DNA of 64,000 nt from Pseudoxanthomonas daejeonensis (lineage in GTDB: Bacteria; Pseudomonadota; Gammaproteobacteria; Xanthomonadales; Xanthomonadaceae), in contig NZ_PDWN01000003.1 of assembly GCF_010093205.1 (NCBI RefSeq), positions 186,001 to 250,000 of the forward strand, written 5' to 3'. A program made the translations under genes and the position numbers. Below are positions 37,815 through 52,496 of the stretch, in pieces. The first letter of the stretch is position 1, and each line of letters starts with the position of its first letter. Below the pieces are notes generated by a model. That model was not told where the DNA came from, did not search any database, and worked only from the letters and a program-made list of their open reading frames with translations.

Positions 37815-38252
37815 GTGTCGATACGCGGCATCAGCCATGTGACCTTCGTGGTCGCCGACCTGGAACGGACCGCTCGCCTGTTCGGCGAGGGGCTCGGCGC
37901 ACGCGAGGTGTACGACAGCGCCGGTCGCGAGCACTCGATTTCCCGCGAGAAGTTCTTCGTCCTCGGTGACCTCTGGCTGGTGGCCATGCAGGGCGCGCCG
38001 CTGGCCGATCGCAGCTACCGACACGTGGCCTTCGCGGTGGACGCGGCGGAGCTGCCGGGGTATCGGCAGCGACTGCAGGCCCTGGGCGTGGAGGTGCTGC
38101 CGGGACGCGGGCGGATCGAGGGCGAGGGCGAGTCCCTCTATTTCCACGACGACGACAACCACCTGTTCGAGTTGCATGCCGGCACGCTCGATCAGCGGCT
38201 GGCGGCCTACGCGGTGATGGACGCGGCCTCCGCGCAGTTCAAGCCGGACTGA
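37815..38252 (+). CDS. FosX-like VOC family protein (putative fosfomycin hydrolase)
   Basis: The protein is 145 aa from a GTG start, with GGAAG 7 nt upstream; an upstream TTG at 37794 is less likely. It opens SIRGISHVTFVVADLERTAR. It keeps the three metal ligands expected for FosA/FosX: His in SHVTF, His in YRHVAFAVD and Glu in NHLFELHAGTLDQRL. The closing block 'EGEGESLYFHDDDNHLFELH' is typical of FosX, which opens fosfomycin with water using manganese. Resistance is not demonstrated, and some homologues act on other substrates. It sits 28 nt after zipA. Confidence 0.8.
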   Translation: MSIRGISHVTFVVADLERTARLFGEGLGAREVYDSAGREHSISREKFFVLGDLWLVAMQGAPLADRSYRHVAFAVDAAELPGYRQRLQALGVEVLPGRGRIEGEGESLYFHDDDNHLFELHAGTLDQRLAAYAVMDAASAQFKPD

Positions 38253-38277
38253 ACCGCCTGCGTCGCTGGCCTGTCGC

Positions 38278-39411
38278 TCAGGTCGCTGCCGCCACCTGGG
38301 CGAACACTTCGCGAAAGCGCGCCATCTCCGCTTCCGTCCCGACCGTGATCCGCACGTGCTGCGGCATCGACGGCCAGCTGCGGCCGATGAAGACCTTGTG
38401 CTGCGCCATCTTCGCGGCGAACGCGCGGCCGTCTCCCTTCACGTCGACCATGAAGCAGTTGGCCTGGCTGGGCAGGCAGCCATGGCCGCGCGCGGCCAGC
38501 CAGGCGACGGTCTCCCCGCGCAGGCGGGTGTTCTCGGCCTTGCGCGTGGCCAGGTGCTGCGGGTTGCGCAGGCTGGCGATGCCGGCCGCCACGCTGGGCA
38601 CCGGCAGGCTGTTGACCCCGAACAGCACCAGCCGCTGCAGCAGGTCCGGGCGCGCCATCGCCAGGCCCAGGCGCATGCCGGCCATGCCGTAGATCTTGGA
38701 GAAGGTGCGCAGCACGACGACGTCGGCGCCGGCACGGACCAGGTCCAGGGTGTCGGGTTCGTCGCTGTAGTGGATGTAGGCCTCGTCGACCAGCAGCACG
38801 GCGTCGGCCGGCTTGTGCGCCAGCAGCCAGTCGATGTCCGCGCGCGGAGTGACCGAGCCGGTGGGGTTGTTCGGATTGCAGATGTAGATCAGGCCGGCAG
38901 TGGACGCCTTCGCGGCAGCGGCCATCGCCTGCACGTCGTGGGCGCCGTCGGCTTTCAAGGGCACGCGCACGACCTTGGCGCCGTGGGCGTCGGCCATCTG
39001 CGCCAGCGATTCGAAGGTCGGATCGGCGATCACCAGGGCCGACCGCGGCGAGGTGAACGCAAGCGCCGCCGAATCCAGTGCCACGCCGGAGCCGCAGTAG
39101 CCGGCGACCTGGTCTTCGCGCAGCCCGTTCTGCCCTGCGAATACCTGCACCAGTTCGCGCTGTGGCCCGAACAGGTAGCGGTTTGCCTGGGCCAGGCCAT
39201 CCTTCGCCGCCTGCTGTGCTTCGGCGAAGGGCCCGTGCGGGTTCTCGTTGAAATTGAGCAGCACCGCGTCCGGATCGTCCATCCCCGGAATCGATGGGGG
39301 CAGCTGCGCCCGAGCCATGCCCCCGGACCCGATCAGGGGCGCCAGCCCGGCGGTGGCCAGGCTGCAGGCGGACAGGCCGAGGAAGTGGCGACGGCTGAGC
39401 GGATGGGCCAT
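38278..39411 (-). CDS. Tat-exported PLP-dependent aminotransferase (histidinol-phosphate aminotransferase-like)
   Basis: The protein is 377 aa. The N-terminus LSRRHFLGLSACSLATAGLA is a twin-arginine signal. The mature part is a fold-type I aminotransferase: LNFNENPHGP, NPNNPTGSVTP, VDEAYIHYSD, and the PLP Lys239 in LRTFSKIYGMAGMRLG. The cofactor would be loaded in the cytoplasm before Tat export, so action in the periplasm or at the membrane is likely. The substrate is unknown; it is not the cytoplasmic HisC of histidine synthesis. It lies between the FosX-like gene and ligA, on the opposite strand to both. Confidence 0.87.
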   Translation of the reverse strand: MAHPLSRRHFLGLSACSLATAGLAPLIGSGGMARAQLPPSIPGMDDPDAVLLNFNENPHGPFAEAQQAAKDGLAQANRYLFGPQRELVQVFAGQNGLREDQVAGYCGSGVALDSAALAFTSPRSALVIADPTFESLAQMADAHGAKVVRVPLKADGAHDVQAMAAAAKASTAGLIYICNPNNPTGSVTPRADIDWLLAHKPADAVLLVDEAYIHYSDEPDTLDLVRAGADVVVLRTFSKIYGMAGMRLGLAMARPDLLQRLVLFGVNSLPVPSVAAGIASLRNPQHLATRKAENTRLRGETVAWLAARGHGCLPSQANCFMVDVKGDGRAFAAKMAQHKVFIGRSWPSMPQHVRITVGTEAEMARFREVFAQVAAAT

Positions 39412-39479
39412 GTGCGCGCGCTGGCTGGAGGGCTGCAGGCACGCTACGTCAGCGCGAAGAGGGCGACAAGCACCCCGGG

Positions 39480-42829
<3,350 letters not shown>

Positions 42830-42944
42830 GCGCGACGACCCGTGCCGCCGGGCGCTTTCACCGTGCCTTCCGCCGCGCGCGTCAGAATCTTTTTTGCGTG
42901 AACCAGTCGAGGGGGCGGCACGGATGGAGGCAGGACGCGGTCGA

Positions 42945-43640
42945 ATGACGGGCGGCACGGCGCGGTGGCGCATGGCGGGCATGGCCGCCGGCGCTTGCGC
43001 GGCATGGATGGCCTGGGCTGGTACGGCATCGGCGGCCGAAGGCGTCGTGCGCTGCGAATCGGACGACCTGCGCCGCGTGCATTGCCCGATGGATACCGGC
43101 GAGGGGGTCGACCTGGTGCGCCAGCTCTCCGGGAACGCCTGCATCCGCGAATCCGACTGGGGCGTGGACGGCCAGGGCGTATGGGTCGCGCGCGGGTGTC
43201 GTGCCGAATTCCGTGCGCGCGCGGCGGAAGCGGTGGTGAGCCGGAGCATGATCCGCTGCGAATCCAGCAGTGGTCGCACCCGCAGTTGCGCGGTGATGCT
43301 CCGGGGCGCGCCGGTGCGCCTGCTGCGGCAGCTGTCGGCGCTGCCCTGCAAGCGCAACGAGAGCTGGGGAGTCGGCCGCAACGAGATCTGGGCCTCGCGC
43401 GGCTGCAAGGGCGAGTTCGAGATCGGTGACCGCGACAGCGGCTTCCCGCCGGGGCGGCGGCTGGTGACCTGCGAGTCGAAGGACCGGCTCAAGCGCAGCT
43501 GCGGCACCACCATCGACCACGGCGCGGTGCTGCATCGCCAGCTTTCGGGGATGGATTGCGTGGAAGGCCGCAGCTGGGGTTGGGGCGCGGAGGGCATCTG
43601 GGTCGACAAGGGCTGCCGCGCCGAATTCAGCGTCGAGTAG
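42945..43640 (+). CDS. exported protein with three DUF3011 repeats
   Basis: The protein is 231 aa. A signal peptide covers residues 1-30 (cleavage near ASA-AEG). Three repeats of about 57 residues follow (34-89, 102-158, 172-229). Each has four Cys at matching spacing (for example C37, C47, C66, C85), a 'R-Q-L-S' block, a W-G block and a G-C-(R/K)-(A/G)-E-F ending. Cys spacing suggests two disulfides per repeat. The family is of unknown function. The ATG at 42945 has AGGA 9 nt upstream; an ATG at 42924 would lengthen the signal region. Confidence 0.82.
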   Translation: MTGGTARWRMAGMAAGACAAWMAWAGTASAAEGVVRCESDDLRRVHCPMDTGEGVDLVRQLSGNACIRESDWGVDGQGVWVARGCRAEFRARAAEAVVSRSMIRCESSSGRTRSCAVMLRGAPVRLLRQLSALPCKRNESWGVGRNEIWASRGCKGEFEIGDRDSGFPPGRRLVTCESKDRLKRSCGTTIDHGAVLHRQLSGMDCVEGRSWGWGAEGIWVDKGCRAEFSVE

Positions 43641-43674
43641 GCCGGGCAACGGCGGCGAAGGTGCCGGCAGCGGC

Positions 43675-43680
43675 TAGAAT
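43675..43680 (+). promoter_or_regulatory. -10 element TAGAAT for a leaderless mtnA transcript
   Basis: TAGAAT ends 6 nt before the mtnA ATG at 43687. Confidence 0.6.
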
Positions 43681-43686
43681 CCACGC

Positions 43687-44745
43687 ATGGAAAACGCCTT
43701 CGATTTCGACCGCTACGACCACATCCGTCCGATCCTGTGGACCGGCGAAGCGCTGGAACTGCTGGACCAGCGCCGGCTTCCGTTCGCGGTGGAGCATGTC
43801 ACCTGCCACGACAGCGACGAGGTCGCGCAGGCGATCCGCGACCTGGCCGTGCGCGGTGCGCCAGCGATCGGCATCTCCGCCGCCTGGGGCGTCGTGCTGG
43901 CTGCGCGCACGGTCGAGGCCGACGATGGCGCGCAGGCCGCACCGAAGCTGGAGCCGGCGCTGCAGCGACTCAACGCGGCGCGGCCCACGGCGGTCAACCT
44001 GGCCTGGGCGCTGGCGCGTATGCGGCGGGCGCTCACTGGCACGGGTGCCGACTGGCGCACCGTCCTCGAGCGCGAGGCCCAGGCCATCGCCGATGAAGAC
44101 CTCGCGGCGAACCGGCACATGGGGGCGCTGGGCGCCGGGCTGGTGGAGCCGGGCAGCGGCGTGCTGACCCACTGCAACACCGGTTCCCTGGCTACCGCCG
44201 GATTCGGTACCGCGCTGGGCGTGGTCCGCGCCGGCGTCGCCGAAGGGCGCATCGCGCGCGTGTTCGCCGGCGAAACCCGGCCCTGGCTGCAGGGCGCGCG
44301 CCTGACGGTATGGGAACTGCAGCAGGACGGCATCGATGCGACCCTGATCGCCGATTCGGCCGCATCCCACCTGATGAAGACCGGTGCGGTGCAGTGGGTG
44401 GTGGTCGGTGCCGACCGGATCTGTGCCAATGGCGACACCGCCAACAAGATCGGGACGTACCAGCTGGCCATCGCCGCGCGCCACCACGGCGTGCGATTCA
44501 TGGTCGTGGCGCCGTCCTCGACGGTGGACCTGGACACGCCGGACGGGGATGCGATCGAAATCGAGCAGCGCGATCCCGGCGAGTTGCACGGCGTGGGGGG
44601 CGTGCGCACCGTCGCCGAGGGCATCGCGGCCTGGAACCCCGTGTTCGATGTGACCCCGGCTGCGCTGATCGATGCCATCGTCACCGAGAAGGGCGTGGTC
44701 GAGCGTCCCGACACGGCGCGCATGCGCGCCGTGTTCGGCGACTGA
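43687..44745 (+). CDS. mtnA: methylthioribose-1-phosphate isomerase
   Basis: The protein is 352 aa. The family blocks are [38 protein letters not shown] with catalytic Cys163, and [20 protein letters not shown] with catalytic Asp243. It isomerises methylthioribose-1-phosphate to the ribulose form in methionine salvage. eIF2B-like proteins share the fold, but the Cys/Asp pair supports MtnA. No other salvage gene (mtnB, C, D, K) is in the window. It stands between the DUF3011 gene and gyrA with its own promoter. Confidence 0.94.
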   Translation: MENAFDFDRYDHIRPILWTGEALELLDQRRLPFAVEHVTCHDSDEVAQAIRDLAVRGAPAIGISAAWGVVLAARTVEADDGAQAAPKLEPALQRLNAARPTAVNLAWALARMRRALTGTGADWRTVLEREAQAIADEDLAANRHMGALGAGLVEPGSGVLTHCNTGSLATAGFGTALGVVRAGVAEGRIARVFAGETRPWLQGARLTVWELQQDGIDATLIADSAASHLMKTGAVQWVVVGADRICANGDTANKIGTYQLAIAARHHGVRFMVVAPSSTVDLDTPDGDAIEIEQRDPGELHGVGGVRTVAEGIAAWNPVFDVTPAALIDAIVTEKGVVERPDTARMRAVFGD

Positions 44746-45088
44746 GCGACTGGCAGGGTTGCGGCGCCGCCGCGATCGCCCGCCCCCCAAGCCGACGCAT
44801 GGGAGCCGCCGCCGGGCTCGACGGCTGTGTATGTTCCACGATCACCCGCTCGTCCGCCGGCTCGCCGTCGTGGCCATGCACGCGAGATCGCCGGAGGCAC
44901 CCGTCGCGTCCGCAAAATCGTCCGCAAGTGCTTGTTTCTGCGTGGGAATAAGAGTCCTTGGCGGCGCTCGTTGTGCTAGAATCGACCGGTTGCGCGAAGT
45001 CCGCTTGCGCAGCACCGCGTGCAGCCCCCGTGGCGGCCGCCCGGCATGCCCGCCACCGCCCCGCAATCGCCCCCGCTGAAGAGTCCTG
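44746..45088. other. 343 bp gene-free stretch upstream of gyrA
   Basis: No coding frame with family features is seen on either strand. The region holds an extended -10 element (TGC-TAGAAT, 44974-44982) about 106 nt before the gyrA ATG, so the gyrA mRNA probably has a leader of about 100 nt. A TTGGCG at 44958-44963 is too close to act as -35. The last 30 nt are C-rich and lack a strong ribosome-binding site (only GAAGAG near 45076). Confidence 0.6.
44974..44982 (+). promoter_or_regulatory. gyrA extended -10 promoter (TGC-TAGAAT)
   Basis: The TGn motif directly before TAGAAT makes this an extended -10 promoter, which can work without a -35. Confidence 0.55.
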
Positions 45089-47689
<2,601 letters not shown>

Positions 47690-47704
47690 TCCACGCCAGG
47701 TGCT

Positions 47705-47745
47705 ACAAACGCGAACGCCGGCCCAGGGCCGGCGTTCGCGTTTGT
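47705..47745. terminator. bidirectional terminator between gyrA and the Mrr-like gene
   Basis: A perfect 18-bp stem (47705-47722 with 47728-47745) with a 5-nt loop CCAGG has A-rich and T-rich ends that serve both convergent genes. Confidence 0.85.
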
Positions 47746-47794
47746 GCGGTGGAACCGACGCAAGGCGAGAACGCCTGTGCGTCGATAGTCGCGA

Positions 47795-48775
47795 TCACAT
47801 GGTCCGGCACTGCCTCCAGCGCACCGCGTCTTCGCTGCCGGGGCGCGGATTGAGCTGCACGCGCACGTTGCGCAGCGGCGGGTAGCGCTCCAGTTCGCTG
47901 CAGATCAGCGGCCAGACCATCTGGTCGCTGCCACTGCGGTCGATCACCAGCGTCGCGCGGGTCAGCCAGTAGGCGCGGGTGATCCCGGGCACGACCGAAA
48001 GCGTGCGTGCGATATCGCCCTGGTAGCGTGCGAACGTGGCGTCATCGGGATTGTCGAGGATGACGTTTTCATCCACGGCGGGCGCCTCGGTGGCAGCGGG
48101 CGCGGCCACGGCTTTCTGCGTCCCGGCCGGGCCCGATGGCGCCGTGGCTGCGGTGACGGCCGGTGTTTCGGTCGCGGCCGATTCAAGGCGCGGCAGCAAC
48201 ACTGCAACGACAAGGCCCAGTGCCAGCGCACCGCCCAGTGCGATCGACGTATGTCGCTTGGCCTGCGCCTTGGCGGCGGTTTCGATCCGGTGGGTCACGT
48301 CAGCCGGAAGGAAAGGCTTGAGCAGTGGCCACAGGCGCCGGCCATCGATCACTTCGATTCCGCGCGCGGCGGCGGCGGCGAGGGCGTCGCGTTCGGCATG
48401 TCCCTCGGTAAGCAGGATGCCACCCCGAGCGCCGGCCAGGTCCATCGCGCCGGCAAGCTCTTCCACGCTCGCTTCACCGAGGCGATAAGCCATGCCGTGC
48501 TTGCACGAAAGCAGCCAGCGGCTGTCGCCATCGGTCATCAGCAGCTGGCTGCTGGTGGAGTCGCCACCCTGGTCCAGCCCCTGGTTGGCGTCGCGCAGGC
48601 CGCGCTGCTGCATGGCCTGGCCGATGATCGTTGCGAATTCGCGCCAGCGCAGGTTGGCCAGCGCGCGCAGGCCGGCGGCCGCTTCCGTTTCCGGACGCCG
48701 CACCAGCCAGATGTAAAGCACCGCCAGCACGGCTGCGAGCGCAGCCAGGCCCAACCCCAAAATCCAGGAAGACAT
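47795..48775 (-). CDS. membrane-anchored protein with an Mrr-like restriction endonuclease domain
   Basis: The protein is 326 aa. Two membrane segments (4-25 and 178-195) bracket an Mrr_cat-like domain (about 42-155). Recognisable are RWREFATIIGQAMQQRGLR, an Asp at 72, WLLSCKHG with Lys92, and GGILLTEGHAERDAL. In Mrr enzymes the Lys is preceded two residues before by Gln or Glu; here it is Ser90, so nuclease activity is doubtful. The 130-residue C-terminal part after the second helix is Ala/Pro-rich, then contains a folded region ending RWRQCRTM. Cell location and role are unknown. The start at 48775 begins the anchor. Confidence 0.68.
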   Translation of the reverse strand: MSSWILGLGLAALAAVLAVLYIWLVRRPETEAAAGLRALANLRWREFATIIGQAMQQRGLRDANQGLDQGGDSTSSQLLMTDGDSRWLLSCKHGMAYRLGEASVEELAGAMDLAGARGGILLTEGHAERDALAAAAARGIEVIDGRRLWPLLKPFLPADVTHRIETAAKAQAKRHTSIALGGALALGLVVAVLLPRLESAATETPAVTAATAPSGPAGTQKAVAAPAATEAPAVDENVILDNPDDATFARYQGDIARTLSVVPGITRAYWLTRATLVIDRSGSDQMVWPLICSELERYPPLRNVRVQLNPRPGSEDAVRWRQCRTM

Positions 48776-48997
48776 GCCGATCCCTGTGAAAACCCCTGTA
48801 CCGGCCGCGATGTTACCCGGTTTCAAGTGGCGGTCGGCTGCGCGCGAATGAAGGCGTCGACAGGCGAAGGTGGCCCGCCAGTCCGGTAGCCGTGAGGGGA
48901 GGGGAGCAAACGGCGGTTGGACTGGCGGGCCGGCTCCGATTTTGCCGCGTTGTCTTGTGCTGTGCAACAAAACGGGCGGCAGCGAACCCGCGGCCGA

Positions 48998-49480
48998 TCA
49001 TCCCGCCGATGGCGTGCTCTCGTTCCCGCTTGCGGGGCTGGAAGTACCTGCGTGCGTGCGCTGGAGTTCGCGGGTCAATGCGTCGATCCGCGCACCGAGT
49101 GCGTCGAGGTCGTCCCGGGTGGGAACGTCGAGCTGGCGCAAGGTCTGTTGCACGCGCTGTTCGAATACGCGGCCCATGCTTTCCCAGGCCTCGCCGGCGC
49201 GGGTCTGGGCACGGCCCATCGCTGCATCCAGGTTCTGGCGCAGGCCTTCGAGGCGGCCCGCCGCGCTGCTGGCGGGGGTCTCGCCATCTTCCACCTGGCG
49301 GCCTTCCTCGGCCAGCTGCTCGAAGAGGCGGCTGCCCTCGCTCTGCGCACGGGCCAGCGCACCGATGCCGGCGAGCCATACCTGGTGCGCGTTGTCGCCC
49401 AGTTCGCGGGCCACGCGTCCTGCCTGTGCCTGGAGGTCGGCGACGCTGGTGAAGCCGGGGGTGCGGGGATCGGCGCTCAT
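48998..49480 (-). CDS. phasin family protein
   Basis: The protein is 160 aa, helical and without membrane segments. The core VWLAGIGALARAQSEGSRLF is the phasin hallmark, followed by amphipathic helices with heptad-like Leu spacing (RVQQTLRQLDVPTRDDLDAL) and a Ser/Pro-rich tail. Phasins coat polyhydroxyalkanoate granules, and related proteins in PHA-negative species have other roles. A granule-region protein gene lies 71 nt upstream on the same strand. No PHA synthase gene is nearby. Confidence 0.82.
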   Translation of the reverse strand: MSADPRTPGFTSVADLQAQAGRVARELGDNAHQVWLAGIGALARAQSEGSRLFEQLAEEGRQVEDGETPASSAAGRLEGLRQNLDAAMGRAQTRAGEAWESMGRVFEQRVQQTLRQLDVPTRDDLDALGARIDALTRELQRTHAGTSSPASGNESTPSAG

Positions 49481-49551
49481 GGGCGGTCCTTGTAAGTTCG
49501 CGTCCGGGCAGTGTGTGGGGCGGGGCGATAAGGAGGCGTGAGCTCGCCGGC

Positions 49552-49827
49552 TCAGTCCAGCCGTTCGCCCAGCACGCGCCGGATCTCGCCTTCGACCTGG
49601 CCGCGCAGCGCCGACAGCAGGAAGCCGAGTTCGGCGCTGACGCGCACCTGCTGCGGCAGGACTTCGACCAGGCCCTGCAGGCCCGGCCCGGACAGGACCA
49701 CCGCATCGCCCTGCCAGGTGCCCGACAGTCCGTAGCGTTCGCGCAGCTGCGCGGCGATGCCTTCCACGATGGTGCGGGCCTCGTCGGCGCTGCGGGTGTG
49801 CGGGTGCAGGATATCGATGCGGGCCAT
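49552..49827 (-). CDS. polyhydroxyalkanoic acid system family protein
   Basis: The protein is 91 aa. The opening MARIDILHPHTRSADEARTI and the later VRVSAELGFLLSAL block match the short PHA-granule-region family. It often sits beside phasins. The ATG at 49827 is the first with a good N-terminal match; an upstream in-frame start would cover the divergent FHA promoter. It probably forms a two-gene unit with the phasin. Confidence 0.78.
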   Translation of the reverse strand: MARIDILHPHTRSADEARTIVEGIAAQLRERYGLSGTWQGDAVVLSGPGLQGLVEVLPQQVRVSAELGFLLSALRGQVEGEIRRVLGERLD

Positions 49828-49904
49828 GGCGGAAATCGCGGGGAGGGACGGCAAGGTTAGCCTCGCCCGCGGCACCGGGCCAGCGATGCGGACCTCGGAT
49901 TTGC

Positions 49905-49910
49905 TAGGCT
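49905..49910 (+). promoter_or_regulatory. -10 element TAGGCT for a near-leaderless FHA gene transcript
   Basis: TAGGCT ends 8 nt before the ATG at 49919. It is a weaker match than the TAGAAT boxes elsewhere. Confidence 0.35.
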
Positions 49911-49918
49911 TTCGCCGA

Positions 49919-50707
49919 ATGTCCGACCTGCAACTCCATTTCAGCAATCGCCAGCAGGCCGATCACCCGCTGTCCCCCGGGGTGCATCGCGTGGTGCGCC
50001 AGTCCAATGGCGTGCTGGGTGTCGGCGACACCCTGCCGGGCGTCCTCCTGGCCCAGCTCTGCCTGGACCGGCGGGGCTTGTGGCTGCAGGTGCCCGGCGG
50101 TGCGCGCGCCATCCACGTCAACGGACGACCCGTACTGCGCATGGCGCTGTTGCGTGCCGGCGACGCGGTCTATGTCGATGGCGTCGAGTTGCTGGTGCGC
50201 ACGCCGTTGCGGGCCGCGCCAAGGCCGCTCGACCCGGGTGAACATGCCGGCGATCCGCGCGTGGTCCTGCGCGGGGTCGGTGGCCAGTACCACGGCCGCA
50301 GCTTCACTCTGGGTCCCGAACGGCTGGTCGGCACTTCGCGCGAAGCCGACATCCGCATCGACGCACCCGGCTTCCCGGCGCGGCATGCGTTGCTGGAGCG
50401 TCATGGCGACGTGGTCCTGCTGCGCAGCCTCGGCCAGGAGTCGAGCGTGGTCAACGGCGTGACGGTCCGCGACGCGGTGCTGGGCGCTGGCGACCAGGTG
50501 GTGTTCGACGGCCAGCATCGCTTCGTGGTCGAGTTTCCCGCCGTGCCGGACTCCCGTCCGGTGGATGCACCCGAGCCGGTGTCGCAGCTCGAGGCGGCGA
50601 CTCCCCCCGCGCCGGTCCGTCCGGGCACCCGTCTGCCCTGGCTGTTGCTGGCCGCCCTGATGCTGGGGCTGCTCCTCAGCGCGCTGCTGTGGTTCGGCGC
50701 ACGCTGA
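49919..50707 (+). CDS. FHA domain protein with C-terminal membrane anchor
   Basis: The protein is 262 aa. A canonical FHA domain spans about residues 118-205 (LVGTSREADIRIDAPGFPAR then HALL, VVNGVTVRDAV), keeping the G-R-like, S-R and H residues. The N-terminal 100 residues resemble a degenerate FHA module (AIHVNGRPVL, LLRAGDAVYVDGVELLV). A Pro-rich linker leads to a single anchor (LPWLLLAALMLGLLLSALLW). It should bind phosphothreonine peptides at the membrane. No Ser/Thr kinase or phosphatase is next to it. The last 32 nt overlap msrQ on the other strand. Confidence 0.82.
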   Translation: MSDLQLHFSNRQQADHPLSPGVHRVVRQSNGVLGVGDTLPGVLLAQLCLDRRGLWLQVPGGARAIHVNGRPVLRMALLRAGDAVYVDGVELLVRTPLRAAPRPLDPGEHAGDPRVVLRGVGGQYHGRSFTLGPERLVGTSREADIRIDAPGFPARHALLERHGDVVLLRSLGQESSVVNGVTVRDAVLGAGDQVVFDGQHRFVVEFPAVPDSRPVDAPEPVSQLEAATPPAPVRPGTRLPWLLLAALMLGLLLSALLWFGAR

Positions 50708-51356
50708 GCCGCCGGAACACGCGCCAGCCGAGCAGCACCGCGACGATGCCGGCATAGACCGCCGGCTCGCGCACGTCCGATTTGACCAACCACCAGAAAT
50801 GCAGCACGGCGAGCACGGCCACTGCGTAGACCAGCCTGTGCAACTGACCCCAGCGCCGGCCAAGCCTGCGCATCCAGCCCAAGGTCGAGGTCACCGCCAG
50901 CGGCACCAGCAGCAGCCAGGCGGTGAAGCCCACGGTGATGTAGGGACGCTTGGCGATCTCCTCGAAGATCTGCGCCCAGTAGCCGCCCAGGTCGAAGACC
51001 AGGTAGGCGGCCAGGTGCAGGCTCGCGTAGAAAAACGCGTACAAGCCGAGCATGCGCCGGAAACGCAGCAACACTGATTGGCCGGTCAGCTGCCGCACCG
51101 GCGTGATCGCCAGGGTGATCAGCAGCAGGCGCAATGCCCACAGGCCGGTGCGATGTTCGATCGCCGCAACCGGGTCTGCGCCGAGGGCGTCGCTGCCGGT
51201 TCGCCACACTTCGGCGACCTGCCAGGCCAGGTAGGACGCGGGTGCAAGGGCGGCGGCGTGCACGCCCGCCTTGGCCCAGGCGAGACCTGCGCCCGTCTTC
51301 GCGCCCGTCTTCGCGCCCGTCCTGGCACCCGTGTTGGAGGCGGGGCGGCGATTCAT
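50676..51356 (-). CDS. msrQ: MsrQ, heme-binding membrane subunit of the MsrPQ methionine sulfoxide reductase
   Basis: The protein is 226 aa with about six hydrophobic helices of the ferric reductase-like fold. Candidate heme His residues lie in FYASLHLAAYLV and in QLHRLVYAVAVLAVLHFWW. It passes electrons from flavin/quinones to periplasmic MsrP. The N-terminus carries tandem TGA(K/R) units encoded by a 12-bp repeat (51289-51336), extending it beyond the 211 aa of E. coli. msrP lies 25 nt upstream on the same strand. The 3' end overlaps the FHA gene tail-to-tail. Confidence 0.9.
   Translation of the reverse strand: MNRRPASNTGARTGAKTGAKTGAGLAWAKAGVHAAALAPASYLAWQVAEVWRTGSDALGADPVAAIEHRTGLWALRLLLITLAITPVRQLTGQSVLLRFRRMLGLYAFFYASLHLAAYLVFDLGGYWAQIFEEIAKRPYITVGFTAWLLLVPLAVTSTLGWMRRLGRRWGQLHRLVYAVAVLAVLHFWWLVKSDVREPAVYAGIVAVLLGWRVFRRLSVRRTTAAR
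51289..51336 (-). repeat. four tandem 12-bp units in the msrQ 5' end
   Basis: The units on the plus strand are GCGCCCGTCTTC (51289-51300), the same (51301-51312), GCGCCCGTCCTG (51313-51324) and GCACCCGTGTTG (51325-51336). Being 12 bp, copy change would keep the frame. Confidence 0.75.
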
Positions 51357-51381
51357 GCGTGGCCGGCCGCTGTGCAGGCCG

Positions 51382-52350
<969 letters not shown>

Positions 52351-52496
52351 CGCATCACTCCCGCGGTGGATGTGGGTTGGACCCCGTGGCGACTATACGG
52401 TTCCCGCGTCGCGCATGGCCTGCAGGGGCGGGTCTTGGTTGCGCCCGCAACCGCTGCACTGCGGCATACTACGGGGCCTTTCGTGACGGGTGGTTC

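Noticed and set aside
38278-39411. Calling the aminotransferase hisC
   Set aside because: The Tat signal and lack of other his genes argue against the histidine pathway enzyme.
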